Shown here: positions 1-5,061 of the stretch, piece after piece | Numbering within the stretch: the first letter of the stretch is position 1 | Layout of the letters: every line of letters begins with the position of its first letter | Source: UBA4717 sp002404395 | GTDB lineage: Bacteria; Bacillota; Clostridia; Oscillospirales; CAG-272 | DNA length: 5,061 bases | Assembly: GCA_937902275.1 (NCBI GenBank) | Contig: CALFNW010000093.1 | Location: 1-5,061 of the forward strand | Direction of reading: 5' to 3' | Notes under the pieces: model-generated | Database searches by the model: none | The model's input: the letters and a program-made list of their open reading frames with translations, nothing else | What the model was told of the DNA's origin: nothing | Position numbers and translations under genes: made by a program

Positions 1-1049
1 TCAAGCTTTTCGCGGTATTCGTAAACGTCTTCCCACTCGGTCGTAAGCCAATCTGAGGGAGCGGAAGCGTCTATCGAACCGATAAACTTCGGCTTTGCGC
101 CGTTGCCGTATGCCGAATAGGTGACTCCGTTTACGGTCTGGAAAGTAAAGTCGTTTCTAAAGATACTGCCGCGCTCAAAAAGTACGGCGTCGCCTTCTTT
201 AAGAAAATCTGCACCCGAAACCTTTTTTGCGGTTTTGAATGCGGTCGCGGGGGTAAGTCCGTCGTTTTTATCGTTACCCTTGTTCGAAACATAATACGCG
301 GTACCGGTGTATGTTACGTCGGTCTTACTGTTTATGATCTCGTCTTTGAGTGCGTATGCTTTGTCAAGATAACTGTTTATAAGTTCGTCGTTCGCTTTGT
401 AATACGGGATCTCGGCAGTATAATCGGGCAATTCTTCGCCGCCGTAATTCTTATTCGGGTCAAATTTGAAATTATTTGCCGCTTCCGCAGTCTTGAAATA
501 AGCAATAAATCTTACGTCGTAATACTGCTCGGTCTCAAGCGTTTTGCTGTGGCTTTTCCAAGGTTTTAAGCGGAAGAGCACACCCTCCTCGTCGGCACGC
601 GGCAGGTTCGGAGTAGTGTTGCCGTTTATCGTGTTGAAGTCGGCGCTCAGCGTATGCCATTTGCCGTCATTTTGTTGAGCGGGCTTTGCATTTGCCCAAT
701 TTTCGCCCATAGCATTGACCTGTCCCACATCGACTATATCGCTTTGCGAATTTGTACGGTAGCCGAGCACGATGTGCGGATAATCGAGTGTTTTGAAGCC
801 GGCTTTGCTGAATCCTACGATCAGATCGTTGTTGCCGTATGTGCCGGGAGCGGCAACAAGATGTACGTAATTTCCGTCGCTGTCGGATTCAAGCGTGCTG
901 TCGAGCGTTTGCGCGGAAAGTACCGTGTAGAACAGTTCGTCTGCGCTTACCACTATCATATCGTCGCTGTCTGCGGCGGATACGCAAAGCGGAATTGCCG
1001 TGACAAGCATGAGTGCGGCAAGTACAATGGAAACAATTTTTTTAGTCAT
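1..1049 (-). CDS. Secreted right-handed beta-helix protein with N-terminal beta-rich module (3' end missing)
   Basis: The frame stays open to the left edge, giving 349 visible residues without a stop. Residues 1-25 form a clear Sec signal peptide: MTKK, a hydrophobic core, then CVSA, with cleavage likely after A25 or A26. Residues about 30-195 form a beta-rich module with YPHIVLGYRTN at 90-100, PWKSHS at 163-168 and FIAYFKT at 181-187. The same landmarks occur in the SLH protein at 4481-5061. From residue 214 the sequence matches the start of the protein at 1295-2848, including AYYVSNKGNDKNDGLTP (251-267) and GDAVLFERGS (286-295). That pattern is typical of the N-terminal cap of secreted pectate-lyase-like beta-helix proteins. 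The start is fixed by GGAGG (1056-1060) six bases upstream, and a promoter lies just before it. By inference it binds or cleaves an extracellular polysaccharide. The lyase, hydrolase or epimerase family is unresolved because the active-site turns lie beyond the edge. Confidence 0.88.
   Translation of the reverse strand, partial: MTKKIVSIVLAALMLVTAIPLCVSAADSDDMIVVSADELFYTVLSAQTLDSTLESDSDGNYVHLVAAPGTYGNNDLIVGFSKAGFKTLDYPHIVLGYRTNSQSDIVDVGQVNAMGENWANAKPAQQNDGKWHTLSADFNTINGNTTPNLPRADEEGVLFRLKPWKSHSKTLETEQYYDVRFIAYFKTAEAANNFKFDPNKNYGGEELPDYTAEIPYYKANDELINSYLDKAYALKDEIINSKTDVTYTGTAYYVSNKGNDKNDGLTPATAFKTAKKVSGADFLKEGDAVLFERGSIFRNDFTFQTVNGVTYSAYGNGAKPKFIGSIDASAPSDWLTTEWEDVYEYREKL
3..410 (-). repeat. 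Paralogous beta-helix segment, copy in the secreted gene
   Basis: These 136 codons align without a gap to 2432-2839 in the neighbouring beta-helix gene, a constant offset of 2429 bases. By my hand count 94 of 136 residues are identical (69%). Bases 48-74 are identical to 2477-2503 over 27 nt. This is coding-level tandem duplication, not a mobile repeat. Confidence 0.85.
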
Positions 1050-1066
1050 TCTTTTCCTCCGTAATT

Positions 1067-1089
1067 TAAGATTATATATAGTAATCTTA
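1067..1089. promoter_or_regulatory. Operator-like inverted repeat over the -10 of the secreted beta-helix gene
   Basis: TAAGATTA (1067-1074) and TAATCTTA (1082-1089) are perfect 8-bp inverted arms around a 7-base centre. The right arm contains the -10 hexamer, and the repeat runs through the expected transcription start near 1077. A repressor bound here would block RNA polymerase, so an operator is a reasonable inference. A/T-rich sequence near a -10 can form such symmetry by chance, and no regulator gene is visible in the window. Confidence 0.4.
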
Positions 1090-1112
1090 GCATAATTTGC
1101 AGATTGTGTCAA
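1084..1112 (-). promoter_or_regulatory. Sigma-A promoter of the secreted beta-helix gene
   Basis: On the minus strand there is a perfect -35 TTGACA (1107-1112), a 17-base spacer, and TAAGAT as -10 (1084-1089; 4 of 6 consensus bases). A TGC directly before the -10 gives an extended -10. Transcription should start near 1077, leaving a leader of about 28 bases before the ATG at 1049. The promoter at 4205-4233 has the same layout. Confidence 0.75.
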
Positions 1113-1125
1113 CACTTTGCACAAA
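1106..1125. promoter_or_regulatory. Shared 20-bp promoter element, copy 1
   Basis: This stretch covers the -35 and the bases just upstream of it. It matches 4227-4246 at 18 of 20 positions; the two mismatches are adjacent, in the middle. Read on the minus strand it is TTTGTGCAA, two variable bases, then TGTTGACAC. The conservation extends well beyond the -35 hexamer, so a common regulator or an extended polymerase contact is likely. Confidence 0.55.
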
Positions 1126-1131
1126 CAATCA

Positions 1132-1146
1132 ACGATATAATACAAT
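1132..1146. promoter_or_regulatory. Degenerate copy of the upstream 15-bp box
   Basis: This segment matches the box at 4273-4287 at 11 of 15 positions, including an unbroken ATATAAT core. It starts exactly 30 bp from the better copy at 1162, about three helical turns, so both would lie on the same face of the DNA. It may be a second binding half-site. On its own the match is weak because the sequence is A/T rich. Confidence 0.3.
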
Positions 1147-1161
1147 AAAAATGTCAATTCA

Positions 1162-1176
1162 GCAATATAGTGCAAA
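1162..1176. promoter_or_regulatory. Shared upstream 15-bp box, copy 1
   Basis: GCAATATAGTGCAAA here and GCAATATAATGCAAA at 4273-4287 differ at one position. Each lies upstream of a promoter of the same type. The gap to the -35 is 49 bp here and 39 bp in the other copy, a difference of one helical turn. That spacing suits an activator, for example of the AraC type common in Firmicute glycan loci, but the regulator's identity is only inferred. Confidence 0.45.
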
Positions 1177-1184
1177 TAATCCGC

Positions 1185-1236
1185 AAAATATTATAAAAGC
1201 GGGACTGCACAAGCCCGAAGGCGGCGTCAGTCCCGC
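1185..1236 (-). terminator. Intrinsic terminator after the propeller/beta-helix operon
   Basis: On the minus strand GCGGGACTG (1228-1236) pairs perfectly with CAGTCCCGC (1199-1207). An inner GCC-UUCG-GGC tetraloop hairpin sits between them across an internal loop. The run TTTTATAATATTTT (1185-1198) follows at once, as expected for a Rho-independent terminator in this direction. It lies about 60 bases past the stop codon at 1295 and separates the operon from the next promoter region. Confidence 0.85.
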
Positions 1237-1294
1237 GACCGTTTGCGTTTTAAAGCGCCGGAGCGCCGAAAGTTTTTTGTAAAGCCGCTTTTGG

Positions 1295-2848
1295 TCAGAG
1301 AGAAGTCATGTCCGAAGGCTTGAAAGCAGGCGTGTAGTTCTGAATTTTATAGTCGGGAGCGGTGTAGTAGAAAATCGAACCGGGTTCAAAGCCGGTGGCA
1401 AGCAGGCGCTCTAACGTATCTTTGTCATATGCAAATTCTCCGAGCTTGCCGGTGCATTTTCCGGGATCTTCCGGAATACCGCCGATCAGACGGTCGGACT
1501 GTTGAACATATATATTGTGGTTGAAGTTATATGCCTCGGGGCCGATATAACGTATGAAATTAAGCCACTTTGAGGCGAACATACCGACATTGTGATCGAC
1601 CGAGCAGTTTTCGAACGTAGTGTCGTTTACGCACGGGTCACCGTAGAAAATATTACCGTCGGGATTCGGTCTCTGCATACTCCAACCGTAGCCGTTAAAG
1701 AAGGTATAGTTGTCGTGAAGTCTCATGTTTTTCATGCCGTAATGAGCCGGATTGTTATACTGAGGCCGGTTCAGAAGCCATACTTCAAGTCCCGTGTTGG
1801 AGTAGCAGGCAACGTTTGAATACATCTCCACATCTTCAAAGATAACGTCAATGCCGTTTGAATCGGATTGATACTGCACCGTCCAACAGCAATCGTAGAT
1901 ATTGTCGGCGTAACAATGGTGGATAGTGTAGCCCTTGCATCCGCCGTATACTTCTATCGCATTTCCGAAGCGCCCGTGATTCTCAGGATCGAATGCATTC
2001 TGACGCGAGCCGCCGATGAAGGAAAAGGTGCAATACTGTACCGTGAGGTTTTCGGGCGCGTCTGCTCCGATGCCGGCATATCCGATACCGTGCGAGCCGT
2101 ATCCGAAGAAAGCAAGATTATCTATCGTTACATTTTTCGCGCTGCCCGTAATGCCGCCGCTTTTGTCGGCAAGCTCGATCGAGGAAAAGCGTTCTGCGGG
2201 AGAGCCGCCTACACTCTTTAGATAAAGCGTGTCGGAATACGGGTCGTGCCAGAACTCAAGGTCATTTATAAGATCTGCACCGGTCTTTACGGGGTGTCCT
2301 CCCGATATAAAGGACTCAAGTCCGTTTGTGATAATATTTCCGTCGCCGTTTTTGACATTATCCGAAAGCTTGATGCCCCAGGCTTTGCCGAAGTCGAATA
2401 TGATGTTGCCGATGTCACGGGTCTTGGTTTCGAGCGGCTTTGAATAAACGTATACGTCGGAAAACTCGGTCTTTATCCAATCTGAGGGAGCGGAAGCGTC
2501 TATTGAGCCGATAAACTTCGGTTTCGCGCCGCTTCCGTACGCCGAATAGGTAATGCCGTCGACTGTTCTGAAAGGGCTGTCGTTTCTGAAATTGCTGCCG
2601 CGCTCAAAAAGCACGGCGTCGCCGGGCTTCAAAAAAGCGGCGCCCGATAGCTTCATTGCATCGGCAAACGCGGTTTCGGGAGTAAGACCGTCGTTATCGT
2701 CGCTTCCGCCGTTTGAAACGTAGTATGCTTTACCGGTGAATTTAATATTGCTCTCGCTTTTGATAATTTCGCGCTTTAATTTGTAAGCGTTTTCAAGATA
2801 ACCGTCGATCAGTTTATCATCGGCTTTTAAGTATGGGATCTTTTCCAT
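1295..2848 (-). CDS. Right-handed parallel beta-helix protein without signal peptide
   Basis: This is a complete 517-residue protein. GAGGA (2858-2862) sits nine bases before the ATG. Residues 41-57 (AYYVSNGGSDDNDGLTP) and GDAVLFERGS (76-85) mark a beta-helix N-terminal cap. From about residue 230 to 450 there are repeated short turns of the PbH1 type, such as KNVTIDNLAFFG (238-249), ENLTVQYCTF (266-275), KGYTIHHCYADN (305-316) and TFENCSVDHN (411-420). Such folds occur in polysaccharide lyases, several glycoside hydrolases and some epimerases; I cannot assign the family or the catalytic residues. There is no signal peptide. The protein begins almost where the beta-helix region begins in its paralogue at 1-1049, so the signal peptide and N-terminal module are absent. 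It lies 66 bases behind the propeller gene with no terminator between, so it is probably the second gene of that operon. By inference it acts in the cytoplasm on imported oligosaccharide. Confidence 0.9.
   Translation of the reverse strand: MEKIPYLKADDKLIDGYLENAYKLKREIIKSESNIKFTGKAYYVSNGGSDDNDGLTPETAFADAMKLSGAAFLKPGDAVLFERGSNFRNDSPFRTVDGITYSAYGSGAKPKFIGSIDASAPSDWIKTEFSDVYVYSKPLETKTRDIGNIIFDFGKAWGIKLSDNVKNGDGNIITNGLESFISGGHPVKTGADLINDLEFWHDPYSDTLYLKSVGGSPAERFSSIELADKSGGITGSAKNVTIDNLAFFGYGSHGIGYAGIGADAPENLTVQYCTFSFIGGSRQNAFDPENHGRFGNAIEVYGGCKGYTIHHCYADNIYDCCWTVQYQSDSNGIDVIFEDVEMYSNVACYSNTGLEVWLLNRPQYNNPAHYGMKNMRLHDNYTFFNGYGWSMQRPNPDGNIFYGDPCVNDTTFENCSVDHNVGMFASKWLNFIRYIGPEAYNFNHNIYVQQSDRLIGGIPEDPGKCTGKLGEFAYDKDTLERLLATGFEPGSIFYYTAPDYKIQNYTPAFKPSDMTSL
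2432..2839 (-). repeat. Paralogous beta-helix segment, copy in the signal-less gene
   Basis: This is the partner of 3-410. Homology begins at residue 4 of this protein but at residue 214 of the secreted one, which places the duplication or domain-loss boundary at the start of this gene. Homology probably continues past the left edge of the window. Confidence 0.85.
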
Positions 2849-2914
2849 GACGAGTTTTCCTCTTTTCGTTTGATTCGGTGTGCGCGGCGAATTGAGTTCG
2901 GATACCTTTCTTGA

Positions 2915-4120
2915 TCAGTCGGAAAATGCTTTCAAAAATCTGCTCATTACCTCTTCCGTGCCGTAGCGGCAGGTCGTAATTGCACCGACTTTGACTCCCT
3001 GAAACGGTGAAGTGGTTCCGCAAACAAATGTCAGCCAGGCATTGTTTGATTCTTTCAGCCAATAAGCCGAGGTATAGTTGCAGATCTTACTTATCTGAGA
3101 AGTAACTCTGGAATTTGTCAAAGTTTCGGTATCGACTGCAACTATATCCGCGTTTACCCTGTCGGCGGCATTATTTATCAGATATAAGCCTTTTCCGTTC
3201 CTTGAAACGTAGAAAGTGCTTCGGCTTCCGCAGTTGGGAATAAAACATTCTTCTATAAGCTTCCATTCCGAATCGAATTTCGCAAGTATTCCTACTGCGG
3301 TAGGTCTGTTCTGACGCAGAGCAAAATAGTAGTTTCCGTCAAAATAAGCAAGCGAGCCTTCAAATTCGGCATTGCAGGGCAGGGTTATGGGAGGAATACA
3401 TACATATTCCCATGTCACAAAATCATCGGTCCGCAGGATCACGCCTTTTTTTAAAACTTCGCTTCTCCATTGACAAGCGCATGCGTAATAATGACCGTCA
3501 TCCGGATTATATGTAATATCGGCATTTATTCCGATGCCCTTTGAAACGGCGACTCCGCCGACATAGTACGCCAAGTTCGGGCTGTTCAAGTCATGTATCG
3601 TTCCGTCATGCAATAATCTGCATTTGTTACGCCGCATAGTTTTGTCGGACAGATCATAGCAGCATACACCCGCCGCAGCAGTCGTAGGATCCTCGAAATA
3701 TTCAAAAACGCAATATAACCTATTATCACGCATTACGAGATTCGGCAGTCCGCAACCGCTGTTTATTGTCGTGTCATCAATGCTGTCGCCGCGTTTGGCT
3801 AAGATCACCGAAGCTTCCTTTGTGATGTTTTCTTCATCGTATGAGAGTATATTGAGTCTGACGTATGTATTGTTGTCGTATTTTGGTGAGTCTCCCGATA
3901 TATCCTCGGTGTTTACAAGGTGAACAACATATATTTTTTTACTTGCTTCATCAACGACCATTCTGGAATCATGACCGCATCTGTCGCCCTCTTCTTTTAG
4001 CATGACGTAATGCTTTTCAAGCATATCATATTGTATTGCGGAATTGTATACTGCTTTCATGGTGTCGTATACGGAATTATTAAGGTACCATGTTGCATCG
4101 GTAAAATGATTTTCTGACAT
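2915..4120 (-). CDS. Putative cytoplasmic beta-propeller glycosidase-like protein
   Basis: This 401-residue protein has no signal peptide or membrane segment. Its sequence has the rhythm of a beta-propeller: repeated strands with small-residue turns, for example GHDSRMVVDEASKKIYVVHLV (49-69), GLPNLVMRDNRLYCVFEYFED (124-144), ILRTDDFVTWEYVCIPP (228-244), GSLAYFDGNYYFALRQNRP (255-273) and GSRSTFYVSRNGKGLYLINN (298-317). The TDDFVTWE stretch resembles the Asp-box or blade edge of sialidase-like and GH43-like enzymes. Arginines R53, R269, R272 and R300 could form an anion-binding site as in sialidases, but there is no classic RIP motif. Glycosidase or carbohydrate-binding function is therefore a tentative fold-based inference. 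It has about 15 cysteines, which fits a reducing cytoplasm. It is the first gene of an operon with the beta-helix gene at 1295-2848. The ATG at 4120 has no ribosome site directly before it; the nearest is across a hairpin (4135-4170). No ATG, GTG or TTG extends the frame upstream. Confidence 0.82.
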   Translation of the reverse strand: MSENHFTDATWYLNNSVYDTMKAVYNSAIQYDMLEKHYVMLKEEGDRCGHDSRMVVDEASKKIYVVHLVNTEDISGDSPKYDNNTYVRLNILSYDEENITKEASVILAKRGDSIDDTTINSGCGLPNLVMRDNRLYCVFEYFEDPTTAAAGVCCYDLSDKTMRRNKCRLLHDGTIHDLNSPNLAYYVGGVAVSKGIGINADITYNPDDGHYYACACQWRSEVLKKGVILRTDDFVTWEYVCIPPITLPCNAEFEGSLAYFDGNYYFALRQNRPTAVGILAKFDSEWKLIEECFIPNCGSRSTFYVSRNGKGLYLINNAADRVNADIVAVDTETLTNSRVTSQISKICNYTSAYWLKESNNAWLTFVCGTTSPFQGVKVGAITTCRYGTEEVMSRFLKAFSD

Positions 4121-4134
4121 ATCTGCATTGTTTT

Positions 4135-4170
4135 TTCGGTCATCCGAATAAGTGATGACCGAAGCTCCTT
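4135..4170 (-). promoter_or_regulatory. Ribosome site separated from its start codon by a perfect hairpin
   Basis: In the transcript AAGGAG (4165-4170) is followed after one base by a perfect 10-bp stem, TTCGGTCATC (4154-4163) with GATGACCGAA (4135-4144), around a 9-base loop. The ATG at 4120 follows 14 bases after the stem. In linear distance the ribosome site is 44 bases from the start. With the hairpin folded, the effective gap falls to about 15. No other purine-rich ribosome site precedes the ATG. The hairpin therefore either brings the site to the start or acts as a translational control element. Confidence 0.6.
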
Positions 4171-4179
4171 AAAAGTTAT

Positions 4180-4200
4180 TTGTATACTTTATGTATACAA
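4180..4200. promoter_or_regulatory. Operator-like 21-bp palindrome at the operon transcription start
   Basis: TTGTATAC (4180-4187) and GTATACAA (4193-4200) are perfect inverted arms around TTTAT. The site begins four bases past the -10 and covers the expected start of transcription near 4198. Position and symmetry suit a repressor operator. GTATAC cores recall GntR-family operators, but that link is weak. If transcription begins at its upstream edge, the same sequence would form a 5' mRNA hairpin. Confidence 0.5.
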
Positions 4201-4204
4201 GGGC

Positions 4205-4233
4205 ATTTTAGCATATCGATCAGAAAGTGTCAA
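4205..4233 (-). promoter_or_regulatory. Sigma-A promoter of the propeller/beta-helix operon
   Basis: On the minus strand there is a perfect TTGACA (4228-4233), a 17-base spacer and TAAAAT as -10 (4205-4210; 5 of 6 consensus), with TGC directly before it as an extended -10. The layout is the same as at 1084-1112. The predicted leader from about 4198 to the ATG at 4120 is about 78 bases and contains two perfect inverted repeats. Confidence 0.78.
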
Positions 4234-4246
4234 CAGATTGCACAAA
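4227..4246. promoter_or_regulatory. Shared 20-bp promoter element, copy 2
   Basis: This matches 1106-1125 at 18 of 20 positions and overlaps the -35 in the same register. Flanking sequence on both sides diverges, so the match is not just a recent copy of the whole intergenic region. Confidence 0.55.
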
Positions 4247-4272
4247 AAAGTGAGCGCAGAACCCAAACAATG

Positions 4273-4287
4273 GCAATATAATGCAAA
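4273..4287. promoter_or_regulatory. Shared upstream 15-bp box, copy 2
   Basis: GCAATATAATGCAAA differs from the box at 1162-1176 by one base. It lies 39 bp upstream of the operon's -35. It also contains TATAAT on the plus strand, but no -35 lies at a usable distance, so I read it as a protein-binding box rather than a plus-strand promoter. Confidence 0.45.
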
Positions 4288-4320
4288 AAAGACTGCTGAA
4301 AAAACGATGCTTTTAACAGC
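4285..4320 (-). terminator. Weak possible terminator facing the minus strand
   Basis: On the minus strand GCTG (4317-4320) can pair with CAGC (4295-4298). AAAA/TTTT pairs inside it are separated from the outer stem by two T:T mismatches. Three bases later comes TTTTTT (4285-4290). It could end transcripts arriving from the SLH gene, but the stem is short and imperfect. Confidence 0.25.
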
Positions 4321-4354
4321 CGTTTCAAAATATCGGTCAGTATTGCGGGATTTT

Positions 4355-4403
4355 GAAAGCGGGCTTTGGTCGCTTTCGCCTTAGTGTCGTCGGTTTTCCG
4401 ACA
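4355..4403. other. Two small hairpins in the gene-free stretch
   Basis: GAAAGCG (4355-4361) pairs with CGCTTTC (4371-4377) around nine bases. GTCGG (4389-4393) pairs with CCGAC (4398-4402) around TTTT. Neither is followed by a T-tract on either strand. Together with the long hairpin at 4417-4453 they form a run of three stem-loops. These could be the folded 3' UTR of the SLH gene or part of an unrecognised plus-strand RNA. No coding frame is supported here. Confidence 0.35.
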
Positions 4404-4416
4404 GGGACAATGTTGA

Positions 4417-4458
4417 GGGGTGATAAAAACTCATTTTGAGTTTTTATCACCCCTTTTT
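4417..4458 (+). terminator. Long perfect hairpin with plus-strand T-tract, just after the SLH gene
   Basis: Arms 4417-4433 and 4437-4453 are perfect 17-bp inverted repeats around TTT, with GGGG/CCCC at the base. TTTTT (4454-4458) follows on the plus strand, giving a textbook intrinsic terminator in that direction. On the minus strand the hairpin starts 27 bases after the stop at 4481 but is followed by TCAACATT, with no U-tract. It may still end or protect the SLH gene's mRNA, and it blocks any plus-strand transcript from running antisense into that gene. Confidence 0.6.
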
Positions 4459-4480
4459 GTGCTTTTTATAAAGTTGAAAA

Positions 4481-5061
4481 TTAACCGTTGTATGCTTCGG
4501 CGGCGGCTTTGGTCGGGAAAAATCCTACGTATTCAAGCTCAAAGAAGTCGTGACCGACGTCGGCACCGCTTGCCGATTCCGACCAAGGACTTATGAAGAA
4601 TGAACCGTTCTGAGTAAAGTCGATACCGGTATTGGGTGCAAAGATGTCGTAATAACAGCCGATGAAATCGACCCACTCGCCGCTGTTGTCAAGCTCATAT
4701 ATCGCTTTGGAGGAGTTGTTTCCTTTGGTTGCGCCGAGCGAGAAGGTGGCGAGATTTATGTTGGTTCTGTAGCGGAATTTTATATAAGGATACTCGGAGT
4801 AATTCACCTTGAGGATACGCTCGAAGAAGTTGAGCCCGCCCGTTCTGCTGCTTGAAAGCTCGTTCGGGATCAAAGCCAGAACCGTTCCGTTCAGCTTTTT
4901 GTCAAAGCCTGCGGTTGAGGTCTTGGTTGACATGGCTTCGGCATTGTAAATTATGCTGTCGGTTTTATCGGTGAGATAGCTGTAATCGGATTCAAGGTTC
5001 TTATAATAATCCGCGAAACGCTTCATCATGGTAGCTACTTCGGCACGGGTCGCGCCGTTTT
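4481..5061 (-). CDS. C-terminal part of an SLH-anchored surface protein (5' end missing)
   Basis: The frame is open to the right edge, giving 192 visible residues, so the ATG at 5029 is internal and not the start. The first residues, NGATRAEVATMMKRFAD, match the end of an S-layer-homology domain (consensus near G-x-I-T-R-A-E-x-A-x-M-L-x-R). SLH domains bind secondary cell-wall polymers and anchor proteins to the Gram-positive cell surface. A short linker leads to a beta-rich C-terminal module at about residues 35-190. Its landmarks are YPYIKFRYRTN (90-100), GEW (127-129), PWSESAS (158-164) and YVGFFPTKAAAEAY (177-190). The same landmarks occur in the secreted beta-helix protein at 1-1049. The module may bind carbohydrate, but that is inferred. 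The main domains lie beyond the window. The stop is TAA at 4481-4483, followed by the hairpin at 4417-4453. Confidence 0.85.
   Translation of the reverse strand, partial: NGATRAEVATMMKRFADYYKNLESDYSYLTDKTDSIIYNAEAMSTKTSTAGFDKKLNGTVLALIPNELSSSRTGGLNFFERILKVNYSEYPYIKFRYRTNINLATFSLGATKGNNSSKAIYELDNSGEWVDFIGCYYDIFAPNTGIDFTQNGSFFISPWSESASGADVGHDFFELEYVGFFPTKAAAEAYNG

Noticed and set aside
654..1064. 136-residue plus-strand open frame
   Set aside because: It is antisense to the signal peptide and N-terminal module of the secreted protein; composition is what antisense reading of that gene produces.
1253..1275. GC-rich hairpin just after the 517-residue gene as the main terminator
   Set aside because: The stem is only four perfect base pairs, and the downstream T-run is short. 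The structure at 1185-1236 is far better.
1097..1282. 61-residue plus-strand open frame in the intergenic region
   Set aside because: It runs through the promoter elements and the terminator stem, and its protein shows no domain-like pattern.
1592..2447. Several plus-strand open frames of 65-117 residues
   Set aside because: All lie antisense within the beta-helix gene, overlap each other in different frames, and lack ribosome sites.
2817..3062. 81-residue minus-strand open frame bridging the propeller and beta-helix genes
   Set aside because: It overlaps the end of one well-supported gene and the start of the other in another frame, has no recognisable domain and no convincing ribosome site.
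4057..4143. 28-codon minus-strand frame starting inside the leader hairpin, possible leader peptide
   Set aside because: The ATG is 21 bases from AAGGAG and buried in the stem. The frame overlaps the main gene and its peptide shows no regulatory codon run.
4238..4282. Plus-strand promoter using TTGCAC and TATAAT
   Set aside because: The spacer would be 33 bases and no better -35 lies 16-18 bases before the TATAAT.
4481..5029. Complete 182-residue protein starting at the ATG at 5029
   Set aside because: The frame continues upstream to the window edge with residues that complete an SLH motif, so this ATG is internal.

Overview
This window looks like a piece of an anaerobic Firmicute (Clostridia) genome, probably a gut or rumen Oscillospirales/Lachnospirales-type organism. 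The evidence is the tail of an S-layer-homology (SLH) domain, a Gram-positive-style signal peptide, strong AGGAG-type ribosome sites, sigma-A promoters with extended -10 elements, and genes typical of cell-surface glycan breakdown. The taxon is inferred from these traits, not proven. All four supported genes lie on the minus strand, so transcription runs from high to low coordinates.

Layout, in direction of transcription. At 5061-4481 is the 3' end of a surface protein: the last residues of an SLH cell-wall anchor followed by a C-terminal beta-rich module. A 360-base non-coding stretch (4480-4121) follows. It holds a 17-bp hairpin whose T-tract faces the plus strand, smaller hairpins, and the promoter region of the next operon with an unusual leader. 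The operon contains a leaderless 401-residue protein that looks like a beta-propeller glycosidase relative (4120-2915). After a 66-base gap comes a 517-residue right-handed beta-helix protein, also without a signal peptide (2848-1295). A good intrinsic terminator sits at 1236-1185. A second promoter then drives a secreted beta-helix protein (1049 to the left edge, incomplete). It carries a signal peptide, the same beta-rich module seen in the SLH protein, and a beta-helix domain paralogous to the 517-residue protein (94 of 136 aligned residues identical, no gaps).

The two complete promoters share one plan: TTGACA, a 17-base spacer, TGC plus an A/T-rich -10, a 20-bp element over the -35 (18/20 identical), and a 15-bp box farther upstream (14/15 identical). 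The operon and the secreted gene are therefore probably co-regulated. The simplest reading is a small carbohydrate-use locus. A surface-anchored protein and a secreted beta-helix protein would act outside the cell, while a propeller protein and a second beta-helix protein would act on imported product inside. The substrate cannot be read from the sequence. I saw no RNA genes, mobile elements or CRISPR arrays.
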